DNA of 64,000 bases from Rosa chinensis (taxonomy: Eukaryota; Streptophyta; Magnoliopsida; Rosales; Rosaceae). The notes under the pieces are model-generated. The model saw nothing but the letters and a program-made list of their open reading frames with translations. It ran no database searches and had not been told where the DNA came from. How positions within the stretch are numbered: position 1 is the stretch's first letter; each line of letters opens with the position of its first letter. Positions 1 to 11,100 of this stretch are shown here, piece by piece. The translations under genes were made by a program, and so were the position numbers. The stretch covers positions 38,807,001-38,871,000 of the forward strand of contig NC_037090.1 in assembly GCF_002994745.2 (NCBI RefSeq). Reading direction: 5' to 3'.

Positions 1-267
1 AAGGAAGAGATGAACAAAGAGACAAGAAAGATAGAAAAAGAAAGCTTATGGACCGTTGGATTCGTTATATCCACGTGTCACTACCTAGTCAAAAGCTTAG
101 GTAGATTAGCAAGTTAGGAAAGGATCCTCTCCCGAGAATAAGACTTGTGTTTCTTGGTGTTTTGTCCAAGTCAAGTGTTGGAAATAAATGAAAGTGGGAG
201 ACAAAAGTTGCTACCCGTAACCTAGTCAAAAATGCGGGCATTTGGGTCTTTTTATTTTGTATTCATG

Positions 268-868
268 AATCAGACAACACATGAATGAAGCTGTGTTGTC
301 CGATTCTTCAATACACGTTAAATTCGAGCTGAGACTATAAGGAGGGGAAGTTCCTGCTATGTGCAATTACAGTTTCAGTTTTGGCGGTAGGATAGAAATT
401 TCTCATTCAGACAACACAAATAAGTAGTTTATGTTGTAGGAGCCTACAATCATCACATATATACTAATCAAAATTTGTAGGTTTTGAGGGCATTTGGAGG
501 GACATCCAAACATGCCAATATATATTCCTTAATCATACAACACAAAAATAAAAATTGTTGTATGACATTTTGCAAAGCTACACTCACACAACATATGTAA
601 CTATACTATTGTACAATGTAGTACAAATTACAATGTAGTTCAAATTTGGAGCCAAATTTGAGTCGAGATAGGAGGGAAATCTGTCACTCATTTTTTTTTC
701 TTTCATTCACACAACAAACTATTCTTGTAAGTGTTGTGTAATTACCTTCTAGCTAAAAACTTCTGAATTTTAATAGCCTTATACGAGGTAAGTTCTTTGA
801 ACGTGTTGTATGATTCACTTTCATTCCTTCATCACCCAACAAATTTTTTTTTTCATTGTGTAAAAAGT
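268..868. repeat. Array of short ACAACAC/GTGTTGT stem-loops
   Basis: At least five short inverted pairs built on ACAACA(C) and GTGTTGT recur at roughly 100-150 bp spacing, near 268-305, 408-440, 531-566, 703-745 and 806-845. The best pair (268-280 with 293-305) matches at 12 of 13 positions around a 12-base loop. Such sub-terminal arrays are known from class II DNA transposons such as CACTA elements, where transposase binds them, so this may be one end of such an element. I found no terminal CACTA motif or target-site duplication, so the class is inference. The rest of 1-1619 shows no gene that I can support. Confidence 0.5.
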
Positions 869-1619
869 GTCTTGTGTTAAGATTATTGGTTTAATGAATT
901 GGCAATACCATATTACTTATCTAAGCTAGATTCCTACCTCTTTGTAGGCTACAACCGCCAAAAGCACCATGTAAGGCAATTGGCACTACCATATCATCTT
1001 AAGTGGCATATATTAATACCGAAATGAAACTTGGGGGTTCATAACTGTGCTTAGACATTGATTAGTTACCTCACCAATTAGTATTTACGAATAAATTGTA
1101 TTGGCATTTCATCGAACACCAGGTGTGCTACCCAAAAACCCTTTGATTTCTACAAAGAAAACCATGTTCTTGGATCAAACTTATACTTACTAGTTTTCCC
1201 TCACTACCTTTCCAATTAAACAAGTATCAGAAAATCATTATTGGACCCTATCAGAATGGTGTAATTTAAAAAACAAAATAAGTTGGAGAGTGAGTTTAAG
1301 AATGAGATACCTGGAAATAGGAAGACACTAACGTAAGAGATCAATGGTGCACCAACGTTGTTGAGGCATATGATGATTGTGATGAAACGAGGTGAACCTA
1401 TATTAGTCTCGGCGAAGCTAGTTTGATTCAGTTACCCATTCTTTTCTCAACTCTAAACCACCGCCATTTGAAACACAGATCGGCGGCCCCTTTGTGGGTT
1501 ATGCATTTTATTTTACTTTGTAAGGGCCATTTTGGAAATTGCTCTTTTCTAGCCTCTTCATTCCCTTTAGTGATTTTTTTTTCTTTGTTACAGAAGGGGC
1601 AATCAGCCCATAAAGAAAA

Positions 1620-2591
1620 CTAGGCAGCATTGCTGGCACTAAAACTTCTAGCTCTAGGAGCTCCAACAATATCATCTAGGAGAGCTTCAGTGACTAAAGC
1701 AGGAGGATCATGGAGGGTGCTGACCCCTTTAGCAAGAAGAGTGTTGTTCTTAGCTAAGAGATCAGCAACACAATTGCGCTTTTGATGGATATGCTTGATC
1801 TGAATTGAGACAAACTCATTCATTAGCTTCCTACAGTTCATGACTAGGGTCCCTAGAGGATGTAAATCAACATTGTCATTTTGAATGAAGCTGATCAAGA
1901 TTGTAGGGTCCGATTCGACTTCCAGCTTGGAAATTTTTAAGCTCAAAGCAAGATGGAGACCATGGAACAAACCCCAAGCTTTAGCTTGGAGAACTTCACC
2001 AACACCAATATTAATCATAAAACTACCACACCAGCATCCAATATTGTCCCTTAAAACACCACCTGCTCCAATAGAACCATTAGTGGTTCTTGATCCATCA
2101 ACATTGAGCTTATGAACTCCAATCGCAGGCTTGATCTAAGAAAGCAACTCAACATGGCTTCTTTTCTTCAAACTAGCCTTATCACTAGCCCTAGTCCACT
2201 CATCCGCATAGTTAAACACTACATCAATAAGATTGTGAGGATAGCAGAAGTTAGGATCAAATATGCATTTACATCTCCGTTTCCATAAGAACCAACAACA
2301 AAAGATAAAGAAGATGTTCCATTTCAGCTTCCTAATATAATAGCCTTTCTGTAGAAGATTGGCCAAAATCCAATCCTTCCAACATAAATTGAATGTAGTC
2401 AACCTATTGGGAGGGATATTAAAACATTGCCACACCTGTTTCGCTTTAGGGCAGTCCCGAAATATGTGTAACATAGATTCAGGAGTGTTAGCACAGAACT
2501 GGCAAGAAGAGTTAGTTGCAATCCTTCTGATCACCCTCTGCTCATTAGTTAAGATGTTTTTAATTTTGAATGTTTTAGTAGGTTTATCCAA
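1620..2591 (-). pseudogene. L1-type LINE relic: zinc-binding RT tail plus RNase H
   Basis: One minus-strand frame runs from 2591 to 1620, broken by a single TAG at 2136-2138. Upstream of the stop is the zf-RVT domain of plant L1 LINEs (CQFC...H...C pattern, then a W-rich segment). Downstream is an RNase H domain starting KLNVDGS, with GAGGVLRD and later VESDP. The usual catalytic Glu of the xEAExW motif appears as QAKAW, so RNase H is probably dead as well. The rest of the reverse transcriptase, the endonuclease and ORF1 are missing, so this is a 5'-truncated insertion. The plus-strand T-run near 1570-1590 could be the old poly(A) tail. Confident of the family; the exact ends are uncertain. 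Confidence 0.85.
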
Positions 2592-2595
2592 ATAA

Positions 2596-2700
2596 ATAAT
2601 CTTATTATTGCCCCCAATAATCTTATTATTGCCCTAATAAACATTTTATTGCCCTCCAGTAATATTATTATTGCCTCCCAATAATCATATTATTGCCCTC
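2596..2700. repeat. About five 21-bp tandem units (AATAATnTTATTATTGCCC)
   Basis: Five degenerate units of about 20-22 bp, each an AT-rich half followed by TATTGCCC or TATTGCCTCCC, abut the 5' end of the LINE relic. The related motif TTTATTGCCCCC(A)ATAAAC recurs at 54655-54810 and 58095-58110 in this window, so it is probably part of a dispersed repeat and not a purely local minisatellite. Confidence 0.7.
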
Positions 2701-2933
2701 AAGTGAAATGCATAAACTCCCAAAACCAAAATGAAACAGACACAATTGACCAATTTATATGGGTAAATTGTATAAGTTCACTTTTTTTTTTTGCTTCCCC
2801 GTTCTCGGACTCAAAGTATACCAAAAAAAAAATTCCTCTAGGCACCAGATCAGATTGACAGGGATGAAGTCACCGGCGATTGCTCTGGCCCAAAACCACA
2901 TAGCCGCTTCACCGGACGAAGACACCAGCGCCG

Positions 2934-3207
2934 AGATCCGTGATCATCATGAACCTCGACAACCCTCTCAACGTCGTCGTCTGCGCGGAGCACACCTACC
3001 CTGCCACCATCGCCAGATTCTCCCCCAATGGCAAGTGGATCACGTCAGCCGACGTCTCCAGCACCGTTAGGATCTGGGGGACCCACAACGATTTCGTCCT
3101 CAAGAACGAGTTCAAGTTCGTCTCAGGTTGGGTCGAATCGATGACCTCCAGTGGTCCGTCGACGGAATGAGGATCGTCGCTTGCGGCGAAGGCAAAGGGA
3201 GACCTTG
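2934..3207 (+). pseudogene. Fragment of an AIP1-type WD40 gene, frameshifted
   Basis: From 2934 the frame reads RSVIIMNLDNPLNVVV, then EHTYPATIARFSPNGKW and [19 protein letters not shown]. This is the first WD40 blade of plant actin-interacting protein 1, an actin-filament disassembly factor acting with ADF/cofilin. Near 3128-3132 about five extra bases (TGGGT) break the frame. The homologous text then continues in another frame as [22 protein letters not shown]. The true AIP1 N-terminus and the remaining blades are missing. G+C content is clearly higher than in the flanks. A captured or duplicated gene fragment is the simplest reading; no splice sites or promoter support an active gene. Confidence 0.8.
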
Positions 3208-4076
3208 CGGCTGCACAGTGATGGAGGCAGTGGATGCTTTCAGGTGAAATAGAGATATGAGTGCGAGAGACAGAGAGAGATCGGAGATTGGGGATGAGAG
3301 AGAAATAGCAGATCGGGGGAGAGTGGAGAAAGACTTGGAGATGCAGATGTAATTAATTAATTGGGTTAAGGGCAAAACTGTCAATGGGTGTTAGATTGGG
3401 TAAATGGGGTTAAAAAAACTCTTAGTGGAGTAAGTGGGCAATTCTTAAGCTGAAATTGGGTAAGTGGTCACGACCCATTTATTTTAAGGTGGAGGATAGC
3501 GGTGAGTCTTAAGGAAAAACAAAAGTAAAGTGATGCCTTAAGGCTTACAACACAATTTGTCTAGAAAATCTAAATGTGAAATACAACAATGAAAGAAGAG
3601 ACACGCCCCAGGTGTGCGAGCCTCTCAGAGTCTGATAAAGCTCATTTATTAAAAGTAGGAAATGCGATCGAGAAATGGAAATACCAAGTTGAAAACAGAA
3701 TTCTGGAAATAACACCGAAACACTAACACTGCCACATCACTAGCTTCTAGTCCAGCTCCTGCACAATAAGTTGTTTATTACCTAAAATGTAGGGGTGAGC
3801 AATTCGTCCTCGCTAGCCCAATAGGGGCCGACCCAACCCATGCTAGGTTTGAAAATACGATACGAAAACATACATATACTGCATATATATGAGTGCGTGT
3901 TGTAAAAATGATTCAAATCACTCTCAGGTCACTAAATAAACATATCTCCGACATGCAAGCATGTCTAGCCTTGCATTTTATCTCAACAATTAAATATCAA
4001 CAACAAATAAGTAAACATTTATCTCGAGGCATCAACAATGACAACCAAAAACAATGCAGGATTTTTCACGCAACTT
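3208..4076. other. Intergenic, no supported gene
   Basis: A purine-rich stretch (3240-3340) is followed by AT-rich sequence. The short ORFs here have no recognisable domain and look like chance. Near 3360-3480 the sequence is rich in GGGTAAA and GGGCAAA motifs; something similar appears in reverse complement around 54460-54510, which hints at a shared dispersed repeat. Confidence 0.4.
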
Positions 4077-6412
4077 GAGAAGAATACTAAAGACAAAGTC
4101 CTTGTAAGGTGCAGGACCTCACCAGGGTGCCCATTCTGGCTATATGCAAGTTCACCGAAGGAAAAGACAGCTCAAGTAATGATCAAGGTTTACAGGCCAG
4201 TAAATTAGTGTTCATCACTAGAGGGTAGAGTTTATCATTGCCATGCACCATTCATTGCAAATGAATACATGGACCAGTTCATGGCAGATGGGAACTGGTC
4301 AAGAGAGGGAATCCAGAATGCAATGAATAGGGAATTTGGAATGGATATTGGCTACCAGATGGCATACAGAGCTAAACGAATGGCAACGCAGAAGGCACAG
4401 GGGACATATGAAGAGTAGTATAATCTTCTGGAGAGTTACGTGAATGAGCTGAAGAAAAGAAATCCAGGAACTTCTGTTTGGATCCAGATTGAGCTACAAG
4501 GTGAAGTTACGAGGTTTAAAAGGATTTATATTTGTTTTGAAGCTTTGAAGAAGGGATGGAGAGCAGGTTGCAGACCTATCATAGGTCTTGATGGATGTCA
4601 TTTAAAGGTGTGCACAAGGGCCAGTTGTTGTCTGCAGTTGGGATCAATGGCAACAATGGCATTTACCCGATTGCATATGCAATAGTAGAGCAAGAAACAA
4701 GGGATTCTTGGACCTGGTTTCTAACATTCTTGATAGAGGACCTCCAGATATACTCTTCAGTGCATTATGCATTCATTTCAGATAAGCAAAAGGGACTGGA
4801 GCAGGCAATCAAGGACCTTTTTCCCAACTCTGAGCATAGGCATTGAGTTCGACACTTGCACAACAACTTCAAGGGAGATGTCCACAGTGGTTTGGCTTTA
4901 AAGCAACTTCTCTGGGCAGTGGCACGAGCTAATACTATGTCTCAGTATGACAAGGCAATGGAGGAATTGCAAATGGCATCTTTCTTGGCTTGGAAGTGGT
5001 GTGTTGATAGGCCATCTTCCCATTGGTCTAGATCACACTTTAAGGATCAAATTAAGTGTGACATCCTTCTGAACAACCACAGTGAGTCATTCAATAAGAG
5101 TGTGTTAGATGCAAGGAAAAAACTAATTCTTCCATGTTTGGAGGACATTAGGAAAGCATTGATGGTGAAGTTAAACCATAGGAGGAATTCTGCTGCTAAG
5201 TGGAGGTGCAAGATGGGGCCTAGAATTGAGAAGTTGTTAAAGAAAAATGAAGTTTGGAGCCATGATTACAGAGCACTTGAGTCTAGTGACATGAGGTTTG
5301 AAATACAGGGAAGGGGTCTTGCTTGCCAGATTGGAGTTGTGAGTCAGCATTCTGTTTATCTGGACACTGTGTCATGCACGTACAGAAGATGGGATTTAAG
5401 CGGACTGACCTATGGCCATGCAATTGCTGCAATTTATAGCAAAGGAAAGAGCCTGGATGATTATGTTTCGAAATGGTATACTCAAAAGAGATATATGGAA
5501 GCATATGAGGTGGTCATCAATCCCATTACAGGTGTTGTTGAATGGGAGTTGATTCAAAGGGAAATAGCACCTCCACTATATAGGAGGCAACCAGGGAGGC
5601 CCAAAACAAAAAGGACAAAGGAACCAGGTGGCTAATGTGATTTTTGAACTTGTGTTTTTATTACTTGCAAGTACATTTTCAATTAGTTTGTTGGGTTACT
5701 TACTGGAAATTCCCTTCATTTTCAGGTGAGGAACCTCCTCCAGCTGGAAGTGTAAGGCTGTTGAAGAGCTACTATTCTCAAATAACATGTGGGAGATGTC
5801 ACATGAAAGGTCACAACAGGAGGACTTGTGAAAGAAGAAACGAGGTATGGTTCGCAATATTGATGAAAGTAGAATGATTATCAATATGTTTTGAATTGTG
5901 CTAAGTTAATGTTTGTATGCTCAACATTAAGGGTGTCAATGAAGAAGGCCACCAAGATCATGCGAAGCCTAAAGCTGTGGATGAAGCTGCAGAACCTGGA
6001 GTTCAACCTTCATTGCAAGAACAGCCTTAGGATGACGATCAAATTAGAGATGCACCACCTCTGCCAACTGAAGAATCAATTCAAGACAATGCATATTCTC
6101 AGGCATCATCTGTGCAGCCAAATCTGGTTAATGACAATGTCAACCAGAATGTTAATTTTCGGGGTAATGTCAATCTCAATCTCAATATTGATTCCGGAGG
6201 TGCTGATAGGAATGGAAACCTTTCTCAAAACATGACCACAGTTGGGCAGAATGCTTCTCAGGTATATTTTGTTGGATGGTAATTGTTGGTCATTGTGATT
6301 GTGTGCAAAAATGCCTGCAGGGAGAATTAAGCCAAGAAAGTCACCCAGACTTGCTGCTGCATCTGTTCAACCTCAAAAACCCAAACTGCAGAGGGCTTTG
6401 TGGAAACCCTGA
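4077..6412 (+). pseudogene. Dead MULE (MuDR-type) transposase gene
   Basis: The frame from 4077 shows the N-terminal MuDR DNA-binding region (LVRCRTSPGCPFWLYAS), then the MULE transposase core. The DDE residues can be placed at GLDGCHLK, AFISDKQKGL and NHSESFNKS. A SWIM-like segment (CTYRRWDLSGLTYGHAI) has lost the second and third Cys of the usual CxC...CxH. After a plausible intron (about 5628-5726) comes a zinc knuckle CGRCHMKGHNRRTC. Damage: in-frame TAG near 4206 and 4417, a frameshift near 4600 within the first DDE block, and TGA at 4844-4846. A further exon seems to start near 5932 and is also interrupted. I found no terminal inverted repeats. Confident of the family and of the loss of function. 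Confidence 0.9.
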
Positions 6413-7382
6413 ATTCTATGTTTTGGGAACCAAATAATGTGGCATTTGTTTTCTTTTGTTATAGGACAAATGCCACAAGCTTTTGTGTAACAGGTGGTTT
6501 TTGGAGAATCTGTAGTAGGGGCAATATGAACAATTGCTTCCCATTATTTGGAATTTCTATGTCATGCACAATTGAACCATTAACTAAGTAATTTCATTCC
6601 TATCATTGCCATTTTTTTTTTTCCATTTTCCCTACTACTAATAGTCCATGTTTAAAGAAGAGTATGGTTAGTTGCAGACTTTATCAGAATTCTAGCGGGA
6701 AAAATATGTGTAAAGAGTGTAGGTTGTACTTTGGAGGGAAAATGCAGTACAGACCATTTTACCCCTTCAAATACGGCCATCTTGCAACAAACTAACGGCG
6801 TCATTGACGTCGTGTATGCTTACTGGTCGGTTTTTAAACCTCATGTACCAAAGTTTATGTTTTGGAAATTGCTATACTGAAATTTGTAGTGGTCCATGGT
6901 TGAGGTCCACTTACCAAATTTTTCCCTTTCTAAAAGATAGAGAGAGTCGTAGGTAAATGTATGCTCTACAATTTGTTGATGCGTTAAAAAATGTGGCTGA
7001 TATTTGAGAAATATTGGAACAACAACAAAGGACAAAGGATCGATCTAAATAAAGTGATGGCTCTGAAACGAGCTCGACTTCAGACTTGGGCGAGCTCTAA
7101 TAGGATGCAAGCTCAAAAGGTGAAAGCACTACTAACAAATCACTGCCAGAAACCATTTAAACCCATAACAATCCCACAACCTTAATTCAGCCTACTACTA
7201 CTACAAATTCTGAATTTTCATTTTTACCTATCACACAGTGTGTTGATTATCCTAGTATCTTCTGTATTTTTTCGGAACAATGAACTATACTAGTTTGTAT
7301 ACTTTATTTAAGAGAACAGATTGTGTCAATCAAAATGGATGAACTATAGATTATCTTAAAAGTTATAATATATTTAAGAGAA
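6413..7382. other. Tail of MULE region and AT-rich spacer
   Basis: No coding signal that I can support. It may contain the 3' end of the MULE element, but no inverted terminal repeat pairs with the left side. The last nine bases (7374-7382) are the target-site duplication of the adjoining MITE. Confidence 0.4.
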
Positions 7383-7711
7383 GAGAAAATATTTCAAACA
7401 GTACCCACACTAAGGCCAACTCCTAACTTCAGTACCCGACTATGCAAAACTATCACTTTGGTACCCCAAGTTTGAAGCTCGACCCAAGAATAGTACACGC
7501 CGTCCATCATAACGTTAAGTCTTTGCTACGTGACAAACCATGAGGGCCCTCAAAATATGCCACGTGGTTAGCTAATTAACGCCGTGATGGACGGCGTGTA
7601 CCATTCTTGAGTTGGACTTCAAACTTGGGGTACCAAAGTGATAGTTTTGCATAGTCGGGTACTGAAGTTAATAATGAGTCTTAGTTCGGGTATCGTTTGT
7701 AACATTTTCTC
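7383..7711. mobile_element. 329-bp foldback MITE, MULE type, copy A
   Basis: The element begins GAGAAAATATTTCAAAC and ends with the near complement GTTTGTAACATTTTCTC. It is flanked by an exact 9-bp direct repeat TTAAGAGAA (7374-7382 and 7712-7720). Inverted homology runs nearly to the centre: the arm with TACCCCAAGTTTGAAG and GCCGTCCATCA pairs with TGATGGACGGCG and CTTCAAACTTGGGGTA. Only a short GGGCCCTC-containing loop is unpaired. A 9-bp duplication and long inverted arms fit a non-autonomous Mutator-like (foldback) element. A second copy of the same length lies at 23888-24216 in opposite orientation. Confidence 0.95.
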
Positions 7712-8108
7712 TTAAGAGAATAGGGCTTATTAATCAAAACTGTAGGCACTATCCACCAAATGCTGATAAGAATCATAGGGTCCTTGTGGGTGATAGGTCT
7801 CACGTAAACAAGTTGACTGCAGTTGGGTACCACCCACCAAATGTACAAACATTTCATACAAGTAATGTTATTCACAACGTGCAAAATAAGAGTATAGTAT
7901 TAGCTTGAGCAACTAAAATATTTGGTACACTGGGTACAGTTGTAGAATAATATCTACAAACTTTATGCAAGGATGCAGCTCATAGATGCTGGCCAAGAAA
8001 CTCAGAACAGGGCAAGCATGCAAATAACTAAGAAAACAAATATTTTCTGTTTGTTCTCACCATTTTCCATTCATGATCATATTGACAAAATTACAAAAGT
8101 TGATTTTA

Positions 8109-11100
8109 TCAGTCACGCTTTAAAGCCTTTGTTAAAAAGGCCCTTGTGATCACTATTGCGAGGTAAGCCAAGACTGTAATGGCGATGCTCCCAAGTAAAA
8201 CAATATTATCGAAAGAAGAATTTTGGACAGTATAGACTCGGAGCCCAATTGTATTCCAGTTACTTTCTGTCCAAACGGCATCCAACAGCCCCATGGGATC
8301 AGAGTTATTTGGAGGCAATACAGTCCAGGATCCAGATTCAAATTTCAACCTTGTTGAGTAAGCTGGAACGTATCTGTATGATCAACCACAAGGATTTAAT
8401 TCAGTCTGAATTAGCAATATTCATATTTAGTATAGCTATCACCTTTCACAAACGACACAAGAACCTTCATGCAAGGCAGGCCAGCTATGAAATAATAGTG
8501 GATCCAAAATTGTTATATTTATTGTTCTAATTTTATGGGATGTTCCCAAGGGGCAAAGGTTGTTATGTTCATAGAACCAAACTCTTAACAGAATTTATTT
8601 AGTATGCTTTTGCTCCATAGTGAGTGAGGTACCTGGTTGTGGAGACAACACAAACACCCTTTCCATCTGTCTCTGCTCTAATGCAGACTCTACCATCATT
8701 GCTGCAATCTTTAGAACAGACAGAGGTAGCATTTTCCTTTGAAATAGAAGTTTTTTCAGCCAGGAAGTTCCAAACAAACCTTGAAATATCACTAACATAT
8801 CCAACATACGGGGTGGATGAAGGTTCATCAATGATAACGCCAACATAATTGCTGGGGCAGGTATTCGCTGGTGTTATATAATTTTTAACCAGCTCACAAG
8901 AAAGACCTGGCTCACAGTCCAATAGGCAACCCATTAGTTCTTTGACCAGTGAAACATTCACATTGATAGACGTTAAAGCCGAACTGCTTGTATTGTTATT
9001 GCCACTGGCAAGAATGTAAAGGGTGCGTGCTACAAGGGAAGCAGCTGCCACAATAGCTGAAGAGTTTATATTTGCTGCACAAATTGGGGACAAAATAGAT
9101 TTTGGATCAGTGAATTGCATTAAGATGGTCAATCACAAAAGCGAAAGAGCATACAAAGAAACTCACATAGATCATCAAGGTGACTCTGGTAGAACTTGTT
9201 GGTAAAGACAGTATCAAAGTCTTCCAATACAACCCCAGAGGTTAGAGAGCCCTGTTAAGAGCAGAGGAGTTAATGCTGGAGTTTCGCAAACCCAATAATG
9301 AAAGGAAGGCCTCAGTATCTTTTGAACATGTTAGGATATCATTTCAGTTTCAATTGATTCTAGATGTATTCATCTTAATGAGACATACACAATCAACAGC
9401 ATGATCCTATATATATTATTCCTTCACATTTCCGTCAGGGAAAAAAAATTCTAATTCAAGTACAGAATTAAGATCTCCAAAAAGAAGAAATGCACAGCTG
9501 AAATGAAAGGAAGTAGTGCAATCTAACTACAGAATACTTTATATTGAATGCCCTAATGCTGTTCGATTTAGTTAGTCCTTCTCTATGTTTCAAAGTTAGA
9601 CACTTCAAGTAGATTGAAGAAAAATAATTCCCTCTCTGCATTTCCGTCATGGGGAACAAAGAAATATTTCTGAAGTGCACAAGTAAGATCTCCAAAAGAA
9701 AGAAACACACAGCTGAATGAGAGGATTTCTCTTCTCAGACGTTTTCAGAAACTTTCATTTTCTGCATTTTGATACTGTTTCTGAAATTGAACGCCTACTG
9801 ATTAAATAAAGTAGTGGACAACTATACCAGGCACATTATTCACTCTAAAACAGTACATAGGACAAGAACAAAAGAAACAAATTCAGGGACGGACAACTAT
9901 ACTAGAGGGTCTTGTCTTTAAAATGTGCCATTTCATCATTTTCTTTGGTCAATCACAAAGCATTGGGTAGGGAGGATATGAACCAACATTTTAGAGGAGA
10001 GGTGTGCCCATGATCTGTGCCCCAGCCACACAACAAAGCATCATGCCGTTTCCTTTTTAATATTGCATCATGTTATGACCGTATACATAAACAAGAATAA
10101 CTGTAACAACAGTAAAAATTTCTATCAATAAACTGCAACAAACCTTTCCCAGAAAAGCCATCAAGGAAGATGGAGGTATCCCAGGATTTGAAGCATTTGC
10201 AGACAAGACGACAATGTGGTCAGACTTGACTGAATCTTGGGCAATCCTCAAAGCATCCAATGTCTCATTTGTGGCAGAGGAAGTCTACAAAATAAGATAT
10301 TTAAGAATATAACCATACTGAATGCAATGACTATTTGCAGATAATGGGGCAGACAGATTCTTTCTTTAATCCTCCCAAGAGCTTCTACTTTGAAGAATTT
10401 ATCTAGAGAGAGGAGGTTTTTCACAGGGGTGAATTTGATGTTTGGTATTTTTGTAGCAATGATTTAATCTAACAGGAATGGTTGATTAATGAATGTTAAT
10501 TTTAAATCATGATGAGATAACAAAATCTTCATTTGTTTCTAATTTGACATGTTCAAGCAGTAAGAGGATGGGTTGATCAACTGAGGTTTAACTTTCTTAG
10601 AACACTGTATAGAGAAGGAAAAGGAACTGAAACTTAAATGTGTAAAAGGGCAGTAGCGTGCAGTGTAAAATGCAAGAATGATTGTTGGGTTCTCGTCACT
10701 CCTGCACTTAGGCAATTTAACACAACTTAAGATGATTATGGCTATACCATTTCTCCACCATTACACAATTGTGATCACCCACAACACCCAACTGCTACCA
10801 CCAGAAATTTACCACCAAAGAGCGTCCTGCACCCAGCATGGCATACTGGAAGTGCATCAGACATCCCAGATTTGAAAGTAGTCATACACAAAAGTGACAT
10901 AAACAATCAACCGGAAGTTTGAAACTACAAATTTGAGGCAGAGTCACAGAAGTAACAAGGATGTGAGTAAAATTTGAATAACAAATTTCTCACCCCAGCT
11001 GTATGAACAAAAAAGTTCTTTGCTTCTTGGCTCAGGACCTTCCCAATGGAACCTATTTCGACAACCTACACAAAAGCACCCAATTACCCAATAATTAGCA

